A program made the translations under genes and the position numbers. Of a DNA stretch of 64,000 nucleotides, positions 1-9,493 are shown in pieces. The notes beneath the pieces are model-generated. The model worked only from the letters and a program-made list of their open reading frames with translations. It searched no databases and was not told where the DNA came from. The stretch's first letter is position 1, and each line of letters opens with the position of its first letter. Where the stretch lies: contig JAETNS010000005.1 in the NCBI GenBank assembly GCA_021772015.1, forward strand, positions 1 through 64,000, read 5' to 3'. The DNA comes from Prevotellaceae bacterium (lineage in GTDB: Bacteria > Bacteroidota > Bacteroidia > Bacteroidales > Muribaculaceae).

Positions 1-146
1 AGAATGGTTCAGATGGTAGGAGCCTGGGGGTGAGGGTGAAGGGAGTTGACTAAGGTCAATGACCGAACCCGAATCCCACAGGCGACGACCCAGATGAGCC
101 ATTATGACACGCCCTCTATCGGTTGTTTGCGCTGTCAGTCGTGGAA
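1..146. other. Window-edge non-coding stretch
   Basis: No gene with recognisable content covers these bases. They lie downstream of the stop codon of the minus-strand GH32 gene that ends at 147. A small self-complementary stretch (TTGAC/GTCAA) is visible around 46-60, but there is no convincing terminator with a T tract. Confidence 0.4.
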
Positions 147-2528
147 TCAGTTGGTTTTGGCGACCTTGCGGTTGCCGACGATGTAGAGGCCGGCAGGGAG
201 GGTATCAAGGGCTGTTTCGCGGTCAGCCCCTTGGAGGAGGAGCTGGCCTGTCAGGGAGTAGACATTGACGGGGCCGTTGTCGTCAGCCACGGAGTCGGCG
301 ATGATTCCATCTATTCCGCTCGACGCGGTAGGGTCGAGAGTCCAGGCGCGGAGCGACTTGACGGCGGTAGACCCGTTGTTTGAAAACGCCTCTATTCCAT
401 TCGCGTCAGAGTCTGTCGGGAAGACGCGGATCGATGATGCCCAGCGGTCATTTATGAAGATGTCGAGGATCGAATGGTCGATGAAAAGGTTGATCTTGAT
501 GTCGGAACCGCGCCGGAGGTATTCAGGCAACGTCAGGGTGTACACGCCGTTATACACTCCCCCGTCATTGATCAGACGGTTGAGCCGGGAGAAATCCACA
601 GTCAGGGAGCTGGAAGCGTAGTTGTAGGTGATGGTGGCCTCAGCCGAGCTGTTCTTGAAGATGTTGAATCCGAAGGGATAGTTGCCGATGGTGAAGACCG
701 CCTCTATCTCGACAGCGCGGCCGGAAACCGGGTCGAGCGACAGAGTTCCCGCGAGATCGAACGCGTCGCGGGTGAATTTGGTCGAAGACCTCATGCCGGT
801 AAGCCCGGAGAATGGCTTCTGCACGAGAATACCGTCATTGTCAAGGCTCCATTCACGCGGAAGCGAATAGCAATGCGCCCAGCCGAGATTCCAGTTGTCC
901 TGACCCGACAGCTTGTCAGGCACTATACCGAGGGCGATCGTCTTTCCGTCATGATTGTAGATAGTCGGGGAGAGCAGTCCGAATCCGTCGCGGGAGTTCA
1001 GCTCCACATTTTTCCCCGAGGGGAAATTGGGCGCCGGGGCGAATGTGCCGTCAGCGTTGATCGTGCCGGTCCAATAGATGGTCCTTACACCTGTGGAGGT
1101 GCTTAGGGGAGTGGCTGTGAAGAGCCATTTGCCGTCGGCCATAGGGGTGATGTTGGGCATCTCCCAGAAGCGACCGTCAGCAGAGGCGCTCTTTCCGGTG
1201 AAGAACAAAGCGCCGTCATTGCTCCATGTGGAGTTGGCCGGATTGTAGCGATGGAGGGTAGTCGTCCCGATCCCGTCCTTGGAGCTGCCCACGATGATGT
1301 ATGCGTTCTCTCCGTTGCGGAAGAAATAGGGATCACGGAAGTCATCAGACAAGCCGCCGGGGCGGCCGTTTATGATCGGATTGTTGCTCCATTTCGTCCA
1401 GTCGAGCAGTGACGCGTCATCGGGTGACGCGCCCGCGATTGTCGCGCGGCCATAGTCGACGGCGGTGTAGATGATGTTTGGCTTACCATTGGTGATGACA
1501 TCGTCGGTGAAGACACATCCGCTCCAGCATCCCTTTATGTCGTATGGATCGCCGGGGGCGATGGCGATCTTCTCCTCACGCCAGTCATACAGGTTCTCCG
1601 AGGATATATGCCCCCAGTGGAGACGGGCCATGTAGGGGCCGTCGGCATTTTTCTGGAAGAAGAGATGATAGCGTCCGTCTGACCACACCATGCCGTGGCA
1701 CTCGTTGGTCCAGGCGGCCGCCGGCATTCCGTGGAAACGCGGGCGCAGGATGTCGTCGGCAAAGCGGGAGGCGGGGATGTCGAGGTCGGCCGGATTCTCG
1801 GCTTTCCATGCCCTGATGGTCTCCTGGCTTATCGCCTCGTCCCAGATCTTGATGTCATCGATCAGACCGTTATAGGAGGTCAGCAGGAACGGCCCGGAGT
1901 AATTCTCCAGATTACCGCGTCCCATCTTGAAACTGCCGCCGCCAAACGACAGCGACCCCGAACAGCGGGCAGATCCGACAGCCTCTCCGTTGTTGTAAAG
2001 GGTTATCGAACGCGAGTCGCAGTCTACGACCGCCACTATATTGTTCCATTGATAGGTCGGCATCGGGGTCGAGACATTGACCTCCACCGGCCAGCCGCCG
2101 ACATAGGCTTTGAAAGACCATTTTCCGTCGAAGCCGATGAATACCCCGAATCCTGTCTTGGCGTTTTCGTCAAGACAAGTGACGATCGCGGTTTTCTCCG
2201 AGGTGTTCTCGTCGATCTTGACGATAGGATAAGAGGGGAGGGCCGTATAGAAAGATAGGGTCATCTTCTTGTTCCCTTCCGGAAGGATGTTTGTCAGGCT
2301 CGCGTCAATCCAGGAGGTGTAGCCGTCGAAACGCAGGGCCTGTCCGACAGCCCCCGGAACATTCTCGGGGGAGAAATGGCCCTGTACCGCGAAGCGGTTG
2401 CCGCTTATCAGCTCCTGGATCTGCCCGGAACGGACCTCCATCGGGAAATGAGCCACCAGTCCGGCCTTGGCGCAGCCCGCAGTGGCTGCGATCGCCCCGG
2501 CGGCGAGGAAAATTTTGATATTTTTCAT
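147..2528 (-). CDS. Secreted GH32-type fructan hydrolase homologue with N-terminal LamG-like domain and variant active site
   Basis: This 793-residue protein has an N-terminal signal sequence (about 1-22, with a Cys that makes lipoprotein status ambiguous). A laminin-G/concanavalin-like domain follows (about 24-255), then a GH32 five-bladed propeller (about 265-560), a GH32 C-terminal beta-sandwich (about 580-725) and a T9SS-like tail (ending in the PAGLYIVG type). GH32 enzymes cleave beta-fructosides with Asp in WMNDPNG as nucleophile, the Asp of RDP as stabiliser and the Glu of EC as acid/base. Here the first motif reads WTNECHG, so Glu276 replaces the nucleophile Asp. FRDP (Asp399) is kept, and the acid/base is Glu456 in WEMPN. 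It is the last gene of the fructan operon, 52 nt after its closest relative upstream. It may be a fructanase of a divergent subgroup or a non-catalytic binder. The fold assignment is firm; activity is not. Confidence 0.87.
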   Translation of the reverse strand: MKNIKIFLAAGAIAATAGCAKAGLVAHFPMEVRSGQIQELISGNRFAVQGHFSPENVPGAVGQALRFDGYTSWIDASLTNILPEGNKKMTLSFYTALPSYPIVKIDENTSEKTAIVTCLDENAKTGFGVFIGFDGKWSFKAYVGGWPVEVNVSTPMPTYQWNNIVAVVDCDSRSITLYNNGEAVGSARCSGSLSFGGGSFKMGRGNLENYSGPFLLTSYNGLIDDIKIWDEAISQETIRAWKAENPADLDIPASRFADDILRPRFHGMPAAAWTNECHGMVWSDGRYHLFFQKNADGPYMARLHWGHISSENLYDWREEKIAIAPGDPYDIKGCWSGCVFTDDVITNGKPNIIYTAVDYGRATIAGASPDDASLLDWTKWSNNPIINGRPGGLSDDFRDPYFFRNGENAYIIVGSSKDGIGTTTLHRYNPANSTWSNDGALFFTGKSASADGRFWEMPNITPMADGKWLFTATPLSTSTGVRTIYWTGTINADGTFAPAPNFPSGKNVELNSRDGFGLLSPTIYNHDGKTIALGIVPDKLSGQDNWNLGWAHCYSLPREWSLDNDGILVQKPFSGLTGMRSSTKFTRDAFDLAGTLSLDPVSGRAVEIEAVFTIGNYPFGFNIFKNSSAEATITYNYASSSLTVDFSRLNRLINDGGVYNGVYTLTLPEYLRRGSDIKINLFIDHSILDIFINDRWASSIRVFPTDSDANGIEAFSNNGSTAVKSLRAWTLDPTASSGIDGIIADSVADDNGPVNVYSLTGQLLLQGADRETALDTLPAGLYIVGNRKVAKTN

Positions 2529-2580
2529 GGAAAACTATTTATGAGGGTTAATAACAGTGGGAATAATTTCTGCAGAGGTC

Positions 2581-5500
2581 TTATCTCAACAGTATCTTGG
2601 CGGTTGCAGTGGCCGTCGTTGATGAGGCGCTGACGATAGCGACCCCTTTGAAGAGGGTGGGAATGATGCCGTCACTGTTGTCTGTGACATGACGGCATAT
2701 TGTCCGGCCATCGACGGATACGGCAGTGATCACTGTCCCCGCCTCGAAGTTGCTGTAGCCGATGCCCGTGTTGTCAACGGGGAAAACAGAACCTTTCGTG
2801 TCTTCTGTCGCCGTTTTGACTTCGCTTACTGTCGGGCCGGGATCTTTGGTCAGAAGATAAGCAAGGGAGTTGGCGTTGAGACGCTCGATGTTTCCCGCAT
2901 ATGTGTTGCCACCGAAGCGGGGGGCAAGTTCGCATGCCGCGATACCGTTTGCAAGGATTGTTCCGGAGGAAGATGCAGACCGGCTCATTGCCGCCGCCTG
3001 TGGACGGAATTCGACAACGCCTGCCACGGCATAGTCTGTCACATGGCCCCATGTGCCGAGCACAACCGCGTTGTTCTCCTTCTCGAAACGTTCGACAGTG
3101 TTGCTTCCTTCAGCGGAATATGTATAGGCATTGAGATCCCAGATACAGTTATGATCCTCGCGCCACATGGCGGATCCGTCGCCGGTGCCCTCCATCGGGA
3201 AGGTCTCCCAGTCATAGACACGGGAGGTGGCCAGATCGGTGTAGATCGGATGATTGCGGCGGTCATAAAACTCGGCCGGCCGTTCGTTGCGGAAATTCCA
3301 TCCGATCTGGGCCTGCAGGGTCCAGACATCTGCCCCGTTGCCCCCATCCCCGTCACTGTATATTCCGGGGGCGAAGCGGCTGTCGACACGTCCGATCGAT
3401 GATATAAGCTGCGTCGCCTGCTTGGTCAGCAGAAGGTTGCCTCCCTCGGCATGGAAACCGCGTATCTTTTCTATCACATTTGGATCAGAAAGTCCGTCGG
3501 GGAGATTCCCCTTGCCGAGGTTGAGGCGGTCGAGATGTATCCATAATGTGCCGAAATTATCGATATTCAATCGCGAGGCCGCTTCGGAGGGTGTCAGCAC
3601 TGTGCCGTTGGGGTACAATGTCATGAAAAGTTCTACAGCGGCTTTCTCCTGAGGATTCAAGGATCCAACGTCATTGCCCGCTATCAACATTGCGACGCGC
3701 GATGTCATGTCAGGCGCAGGCAGGCTTGCTCCGGACGGTGAGATCGCCGACATGGCAGACCTTTCTTTCAACACCCACGCGTCTATAGACTTGACGCGGG
3801 TCGTCGCGTCGGCGAACGCCTCTATCGAGGTGCCGTTCCCGTCATGGGGGAAGATCCTCACCGACGCGGCGTAACGGTCGTTGACAAACAGGTCTATAAT
3901 CGAATGGTCGATGAACAGATCCACCGTCACCTCTTTGCCCGGAGCGATCTCCTCCGGAAGAGAGGCCTGATACACCCCATTGTATGGGTAACCGTCGTTC
4001 ACGATGCGGGGCATGTGGAGCAGGCTGACAGAGATGGTATGGGCTGACGGATCTATGGTCATCGAGGCATGGGAATGGTCGGGGTTTTCCGGATTTTTGA
4101 AAAAACGTATTCCCGCAGGGGTGTCGCCGCATTGAAATACGGCCCTGACTTCAGCCTGACGGCCTGTCACATTCCCTAACGGCATCGCGCCCGACAGGTC
4201 GAAGTCGTTTTTGCTGAAAGACACATCCGAGCGCATCCCTGCCAGTTCCGGTGCTGGTCTCTGCCAGAGGTTACCCGCCGCGTCGAGACTCCAGTCTCGG
4301 GGGAGAGAGTAGCAATGCGCCCAGCCGTTGGCCTTGTTGTCGGCGCTTCCGAGCTTGTCGGCCACAATCCCGATGGCGGTGACGCGGCCGTCATGGCTCA
4401 TTATCGAGGGTGACATCATTCCGAAGCCGTCGCGGCCGAACATGTCGATTGACCTCGGGGATCCGGAAGCTCCGTCGCATACGAAACGACCCTCCCCGTT
4501 GATGGTGCCGGTACGATACAGGGCTTTCACTCCCTGGGAAGTTCCTATGGGGGTGTAGACGAAGAGCCATCTCCCGTCGGGCATCCGGGTTATGGAGGGC
4601 ATCTCAATGAATGAGCCGTCGGCTGACACATCGCCGGCCCAATAGAACATGTCGTCGGCATGGCGCGTCCATCCGCCGTTCTCGTAACGGTGGAGAGTGA
4701 CAGCCCCGCGCCCCTCTTTCTGGCTACCGACTATTATATAGGCGTTTGAGCCGTTGCGGAAAAAGAACGGATCACGGAAATCATCGCTCAGGCCATCAGG
4801 ACGGCCGTCCACCAAGGGGACTGTGGTCTTTTCCCATGAAATCAGCGAATTGTCGGAATTTCGGGGGAAAGCGCCGAGAACACGGGCTCGTTCATAGTCA
4901 ACCCCCGTGTAAAGTATCGCGGGTCGCCCTCCTGTAAGTTGGTCATCGGTGTAGACACATCCGCTCCAGCACCCTTTCATGTCGAGATGAAACCTGTCGC
5001 CATCGGAATAAGGCTCTCCCGGAGTCAGGGCGATCTTCTCCTCATGCCAGTCGTAGAGATTGGAGGAGGAGAGATGTCCCCAGTGAAGGCGCGCCATGTA
5101 GGGGCCGGCGGCATTTTTCTGGAAGAATATATGGTAACGGCCATCGGCTTTGACCAGCCCGTGAGGCTCGTTTGTCCATGCTCCCGTCGGGCATCCGTGT
5201 AAAACAGGATGCCACCGGTCTCCGGCGTAACGACTTTCAGGAACGGTCAGTACCGGAGCTGCGTCGGCGCGCCATCCTCTCATCACATCGGGAGAAAGAG
5301 CCTCGTCATAGATCGTCAATTCGTCGATCAATCCGCCGAAAGCTGTGGTGCGGAACGCGTCGACTCCGCTGCCGAACCAGATCTCCCATCCGTCCTGGGC
5401 GACATGCAACGAGGCCTCGCCCACAGAGATGTCTCCTCCGTTGCAATCGGTAGACGCGACTTCCTCCCCGTTGTTGTAGAAACGGAGTTTCCGTTGGTCT

Positions 5501-6015
5501 GCGTCGATGACCGCTGTCAGGCAGTTCCAACGATAGCGGGGGAGGGGGGCCGGGACATTCACGATGGCTTTCTCGCCTCCGACATAGACTTGGAAACTGT
5601 ACTGGCCGTCGAAGCCGATGAAATAGCCGAAGCCTGATCTCGCATTGTCGTCAAGGCAATTGACTATGCATGTCTGGCCGCCCGGATTAGGGTCATCGAC
5701 TTTGATAACGGGGTATGACTGGACGGCTACCCAGAGACTGACAGTCATCTTGCGGCTGACAGGCAGGTGTCGTACACGTGCGCCGACATAGGATGTGTAT
5801 CCGTCGAGGAACAGCGCGCGCCCTTTCACGCCCGGTGCGGTCTCCGCGCCGAAGTTGCCCAACACCTCGAATCGGTCTGAGCTGACTTTCTCCGTTATGA
5901 TTCCGGAATCATCGGGATCGAACGGGAAATGGGCGACAATGGCCGCCGGGGCATTAAGCCCCGACAGCCCTGCCATCGCTAAAAATATTGCTTTTTTGAG
6001 CGGATTGATATTCAT
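2581..6015 (-). CDS. Secreted LamG-GH32 protein fused to a DUF4960-like domain
   Basis: This 1144-residue protein has a cleavable signal peptide (about 1-25, ending near NAPAA) and a LamG-like domain (about 26-260). A GH32 propeller and sandwich follow (about 270-745). A complete copy of the domain shared by the next three upstream genes (DUF4960-like, about 770-1060) and a sorting-type tail ending KILLR complete it. The GH32 part aligns closely with the downstream neighbour and carries the same substitution: WTNEPHG with Glu283 in place of the nucleophile Asp, FRDP with Asp415, and Glu471 in IEMPS. It is translationally close to its upstream neighbour (stop at 6024, this start at 6015). The fusion ties the DUF4960-like domain functionally to fructan. 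Substrate and catalytic competence cannot be read from the sequence. Confidence 0.87.
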   Translation of the reverse strand: MNINPLKKAIFLAMAGLSGLNAPAAIVAHFPFDPDDSGIITEKVSSDRFEVLGNFGAETAPGVKGRALFLDGYTSYVGARVRHLPVSRKMTVSLWVAVQSYPVIKVDDPNPGGQTCIVNCLDDNARSGFGYFIGFDGQYSFQVYVGGEKAIVNVPAPLPRYRWNCLTAVIDADQRKLRFYNNGEEVASTDCNGGDISVGEASLHVAQDGWEIWFGSGVDAFRTTAFGGLIDELTIYDEALSPDVMRGWRADAAPVLTVPESRYAGDRWHPVLHGCPTGAWTNEPHGLVKADGRYHIFFQKNAAGPYMARLHWGHLSSSNLYDWHEEKIALTPGEPYSDGDRFHLDMKGCWSGCVYTDDQLTGGRPAILYTGVDYERARVLGAFPRNSDNSLISWEKTTVPLVDGRPDGLSDDFRDPFFFRNGSNAYIIVGSQKEGRGAVTLHRYENGGWTRHADDMFYWAGDVSADGSFIEMPSITRMPDGRWLFVYTPIGTSQGVKALYRTGTINGEGRFVCDGASGSPRSIDMFGRDGFGMMSPSIMSHDGRVTAIGIVADKLGSADNKANGWAHCYSLPRDWSLDAAGNLWQRPAPELAGMRSDVSFSKNDFDLSGAMPLGNVTGRQAEVRAVFQCGDTPAGIRFFKNPENPDHSHASMTIDPSAHTISVSLLHMPRIVNDGYPYNGVYQASLPEEIAPGKEVTVDLFIDHSIIDLFVNDRYAASVRIFPHDGNGTSIEAFADATTRVKSIDAWVLKERSAMSAISPSGASLPAPDMTSRVAMLIAGNDVGSLNPQEKAAVELFMTLYPNGTVLTPSEAASRLNIDNFGTLWIHLDRLNLGKGNLPDGLSDPNVIEKIRGFHAEGGNLLLTKQATQLISSIGRVDSRFAPGIYSDGDGGNGADVWTLQAQIGWNFRNERPAEFYDRRNHPIYTDLATSRVYDWETFPMEGTGDGSAMWREDHNCIWDLNAYTYSAEGSNTVERFEKENNAVVLGTWGHVTDYAVAGVVEFRPQAAAMSRSASSSGTILANGIAACELAPRFGGNTYAGNIERLNANSLAYLLTKDPGPTVSEVKTATEDTKGSVFPVDNTGIGYSNFEAGTVITAVSVDGRTICRHVTDNSDGIIPTLFKGVAIVSASSTTATATAKILLR

Positions 6016-6023
6016 TCAGGGGA

Positions 6024-8240
6024 TCATTTGCAAAGTAGTTTGGTGACAGTGCCTCCGACGGAGACGATAACGATACCCTTGGAATCCAGATCCACGCTGC
6101 CTTCACCTTCGATCGTCAGAGACGCGATGAGACGGCCGTCTATGGTGTAGATCTCAAGGTTTGCCGGACGGGAAAATCCTGCCCATCGGATTCCTCCGGG
6201 GATGGATTCCACAGATCCTGTGGTGGTGTCGGACACATCCTCCACTCCTGATACGGGGGCGGCATGCCAAGGAGAGAGATAGTCGATGATGTTACGGGTC
6301 AGCAGTTCGGTGTTCGACTTGTAATCATTGTTGTCTGCGGCATGGTAGAGCTGTACGCAGCCGATGCCGTTGGCAAGTATTGTGCCGGGTTTGGCCTTGT
6401 TCTTGTTCAGTTCGGCAAGCTCGTCAGATGTGTCATTCAAGGCTGCCATACTGTGGTTGCGCGGGGCAAATTCCACGATACCCGCTGCCTGATGGTTCCA
6501 GTCCTGTCCCCAAGTGCCGAGCACGGTGGCTTTCGCGTCCTCCTCGAAGCGGGCGACCCCGTTGGGACCCTGTGAGACAAACTTGAAGTCGGTGACAGTC
6601 ACGAGATAGCGCAGGCAATTGAATGTCAGCTGCTCAAGATTGTGATGATAGGCGTTGCCGCCGTTGCGGGGAGCCCATTCACAGGCTGCCAGGCCGTTGG
6701 CTATGATACGCCCACGGTATTGTATGGTGGGGCGGAATTCCACGATTCCTGCAACGGCATGGTCCTGGACGTGACCCCATGTCCCCAGGACAACACAATT
6801 GTTCTGGTTCTGGAATCTCTCGACGGTATTTTTCCCGTCGGCGGTATAGATGTTATTGTAGCCGTTGAGGTTCCACATGCAGTTGTGGTCCTCACGCCAC
6901 ATTTCAGCCCCGTTGCCGGTGCCTTCCATTCCGTAGGTCTCCCACCGGAAGTCGTTTCGTGTCTGTAGATCCGCGTATATGGCGTGGTTGCTGTGATCGT
7001 AATATTGGGATGGATCGAGACCCCCGGGGTTCTCTTGCTCATTGACAAACCAATAGCCGATCCTGGCATTTACATCCCAGACATCTGTGCCGTTTCCTCC
7101 CTCGCCGCTGCTGTATTGGTTAGGCGCGAAATCCTCGGAGATACGGCCGATGGCAGGCACGAGCTGGGTGGCATATTTGGTCAGCAGCAGCTGTCCCCCG
7201 TTACGTGAGTAATTTTCGAGGGCATTGATGAGGTCGGCGCGTCTGAATGATTCCGGGAGATTGGTCCATCCCTTTTTAAGTCCGCAACGGTCGATATGCA
7301 CCCAGATGCAGTCGAAATTGTTGGGGTCGATGCGCTCGATGTCGCCGGGACAGATGATCTCGATCTTTACATCTGGGCGTATTGATTTGAACCATCCTTC
7401 GGGATTGAGCAGGAAGTCAGCCACGGCGCGTTCCTGTGGATTCTCGATCTTTGAGATCTCATCAAAGGAGTGCACCCCATCATAGCCGACATAGAGACCG
7501 ATCTTGGCGTTGTTGTCGGTCTTCATGGCCAGCCGCCACATGCAGTTGTGGTCCTCACGGTGTATCGGTTGTTTCGCGCTGTTACCTTGCATCGGGAATA
7601 CATTATAGGGCACATCATTGTAAATCGGGTCAGGGGTCGCAGCCCATTCGGTTGAAGACATGGTGGAGAGCCCCGCGTAGATGGGATGGCCGCGACGGTC
7701 GGAATACTGTGACGGGTCGTCATTCATCATCCTCGCCCCGATCTGGGCATTTATAGACCAGATGTCGGGATTGTTATCGGTCCCCGTTCCTGACTCGAAC
7801 ACGTTCGGGCGCAGGTAATCATCAAGAAGTCCGATGCCGTCGGAGTAAAGCAGCTCTATGGCGAATTTAGACATGTAAAGGTTTCCGCCGTCCTGGTAGA
7901 ATTTCTTTACGGCCAGCAGGAATTTGTCACTGATGAAGGCTGACCGGAATTTCTCGACTCCCTCGCTTTTGCCGATGCTGTCGATGTTGATCCACAGACA
8001 GTCGAAATCGGGATATTTGATCTTGTCGACATCTTTGGGTGTCAGAATGGTGCCGAACTCGGCGAATTCCCTTTGGAAAAGCTGTGCGGCAGCTTTTTCC
8101 TGCGGGGGATTGATGGCATTGACATCCTCGGCGGCGATGTACATGGCCATTCTCTGGTATTTCTTTTGCTGGGCCAGGGTCGCGAATGCGACAGGAATCA
8201 GCATTGCGATCAGAATCAGTTGAAGCAGTTTTGACTTCAT
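6024..8240 (-). CDS. Secreted protein with a DUF4960-like domain apparently inserted inside another
   Basis: I choose the ATG at 8240 (738 residues) because it begins a clear signal peptide (MKSKLLQLILIAMLI, cleavage near residue 25). A further upstream in-frame ATG would bury that peptide. Residues about 31-235 match the first half of the DUF4960-like domain (DFDCLWINID, GGNLYMSK, GHPIYAGL, REDHNCMW). Residues about 246-545 are a full copy. Residues about 550-655 match only the second half (RFEEDAKATVLGTWG, GIVEFAP, GTILANGIG). The simplest reading is one domain nested in another. The tail after about 665 is T9SS-like. Probably an exported or surface fructan-binding protein; no catalytic motif recognised. 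Confidence 0.8.
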   Translation of the reverse strand: MKSKLLQLILIAMLIPVAFATLAQQKKYQRMAMYIAAEDVNAINPPQEKAAAQLFQREFAEFGTILTPKDVDKIKYPDFDCLWINIDSIGKSEGVEKFRSAFISDKFLLAVKKFYQDGGNLYMSKFAIELLYSDGIGLLDDYLRPNVFESGTGTDNNPDIWSINAQIGARMMNDDPSQYSDRRGHPIYAGLSTMSSTEWAATPDPIYNDVPYNVFPMQGNSAKQPIHREDHNCMWRLAMKTDNNAKIGLYVGYDGVHSFDEISKIENPQERAVADFLLNPEGWFKSIRPDVKIEIICPGDIERIDPNNFDCIWVHIDRCGLKKGWTNLPESFRRADLINALENYSRNGGQLLLTKYATQLVPAIGRISEDFAPNQYSSGEGGNGTDVWDVNARIGYWFVNEQENPGGLDPSQYYDHSNHAIYADLQTRNDFRWETYGMEGTGNGAEMWREDHNCMWNLNGYNNIYTADGKNTVERFQNQNNCVVLGTWGHVQDHAVAGIVEFRPTIQYRGRIIANGLAACEWAPRNGGNAYHHNLEQLTFNCLRYLVTVTDFKFVSQGPNGVARFEEDAKATVLGTWGQDWNHQAAGIVEFAPRNHSMAALNDTSDELAELNKNKAKPGTILANGIGCVQLYHAADNNDYKSNTELLTRNIIDYLSPWHAAPVSGVEDVSDTTTGSVESIPGGIRWAGFSRPANLEIYTIDGRLIASLTIEGEGSVDLDSKGIVIVSVGGTVTKLLCK

Positions 8241-8318
8241 GGTAACGGGGTTAGTAAATCGTGTTAGGTAAGGTGTGTTGCAGGTATGGCAGGAAAACAG
8301 GAAGAAGGCTGGTTGAAA

Positions 8319-8353
8319 CGGGAGGGACGCGCAGGTCTCACGCGCCCCTCCCG
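8319..8353 (-). repeat. Intercistronic hairpin in the fructan operon (between 8376 and 8240 genes)
   Basis: CGGGAGGGACGCG (8319-8331) pairs with CGCGCCCCTCCCG (8341-8353), 13 bp with one mismatch and a 9-nt loop. It lies in the 135-nt gap between two DUF4960-like genes, 22 nt past the stop of the upstream one. Confidence 0.65.
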
Positions 8354-8375
8354 GATGTCTGTCAGTCAAAGAATT

Positions 8376-9470
8376 TTATCTTACGATGACCTTGGAGGTC
8401 TTGGTGCCTTGGCGGACTACATAGATGCCGGGGGTCAGGCCGGCGGCATTGACAGCCATCCCATGGAGGTTGAAGTACTCGGCGGGAGCGTCTGCCTGAT
8501 CCATGTCGCCGGCGATGTCGGCGATGCCGGAGCTTTTGGCGGCCAGATAGTTGATGGTGTTGTCGGTCAGCTTCACGAGGTTGGAATGGAAAGCGTTGAC
8601 ACCTTCGCGGGGAGACCATTCGCAGGCTGCCAGACCGTTGGCGATGATGATGCCCTGTCCGTCAGCCGCCGGCTTGAACTCCACTATGCCGGCTACGGCG
8701 TGGTCCTGTACATGTCCCCATGTGCCGAGGACAACAGCATTGTTCTGGTTCTGGAATTTCTCGACGGTGTTCTTGCCTTCGGCGGTGTAGATGTCATTGT
8801 AAAAGTTGAGATCCCACATGCAGTTGTGGTCTTCGCGCCACATTTCTGTGCCGTTGCCTGTCCCTTCCATAGCGTAAGTCTCCATTGGGAAATCATAGTT
8901 GGTCTCCAGACCTACATAGATATCATGGTCGCGGTGGTCATAATATTGGGTGGGATCGAGACCTGCGGCATTGTCTTTCTCGTTGACAAACCAATAGCCT
9001 ATCTGGGCGTTCACAGTCCAGACATCTGTACCTTTACCTCCGTCACCGTCACCGTAGATCTTTGGAGCGAAGGATTGGTCTATGCGGCCCAGACGGGACA
9101 CAAGCTGGGTGGCATGCTTGGAGAGGTATAGGCTTCCGCCATCTTCGACGAATTTTTTGAGGGCTTCGACGGTAGCGTCATCCGAGAATTCGGCGGGAAG
9201 GTTGCCCATTCCGATATTGAGGCGGTCGATATGGATCCAGATGCAGTCGAGGTTGTCGACGGAGATCTTTGAGGTCTCGCCCGGAGCGATCACGACTCCG
9301 TCGGGGTTTGCTTCCGTGAAATGCTTTGCGGCGGCGAATTCCTGGAAGTTGTCGATCGATTCAACGTCGGAGTAGCCGATGAGCATTCCTGCGCGGGGAT
9401 TGGCGGATACATTGGCGGCGCATACGATAGCGGCAGCCGCGATTGAAGATCTTAGTAATGATTTTTTCAT
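8376..9470 (-). CDS. Secreted single-domain DUF4960-like protein with T9SS-type tail
   Basis: This 364-residue protein has a signal peptide (MKKSLLRSSIAAAAIVCAAN, cleavage near ANVSA-NP). It then carries one full copy of the domain shared across this operon (about 27-315): NLDCIWIHIDR, GGSLYLSKHATQLV, DVWTVNAQIGYWF, MWREDHNCMWDL, VVLGTWGHVQDHAVAGIVEF and ANGLAACEW. It ends in a sorting-type tail (GIYVVRQGTKTSKVIVR). The domain resembles Pfam DUF4960, which I associate with Bacteroides levan loci such as BT1761. It is the most compact secreted member and therefore the best model for the isolated domain. No enzyme signature recognised; a role in glycan binding is inferred from position. Confidence 0.8.
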   Translation of the reverse strand: MKKSLLRSSIAAAAIVCAANVSANPRAGMLIGYSDVESIDNFQEFAAAKHFTEANPDGVVIAPGETSKISVDNLDCIWIHIDRLNIGMGNLPAEFSDDATVEALKKFVEDGGSLYLSKHATQLVSRLGRIDQSFAPKIYGDGDGGKGTDVWTVNAQIGYWFVNEKDNAAGLDPTQYYDHRDHDIYVGLETNYDFPMETYAMEGTGNGTEMWREDHNCMWDLNFYNDIYTAEGKNTVEKFQNQNNAVVLGTWGHVQDHAVAGIVEFKPAADGQGIIIANGLAACEWSPREGVNAFHSNLVKLTDNTINYLAAKSSGIADIAGDMDQADAPAEYFNLHGMAVNAAGLTPGIYVVRQGTKTSKVIVR

Positions 9471-9493
9471 GTCTGATTTTTAGGGTTAGGTGG

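Noticed and set aside
147..2528. Treating the 147-2528 gene as a pseudogene because of the missing nucleophile Asp
   Set aside because: The frame is intact, the other catalytic acids are kept and the neighbour has the same substitution, so it is under selection.
2689..3402. A 237-residue plus-strand ORF opposite the GH32-DUF4960 gene
   Set aside because: The minus strand carries a conserved domain repeated in neighbouring genes; the plus ORF has none.
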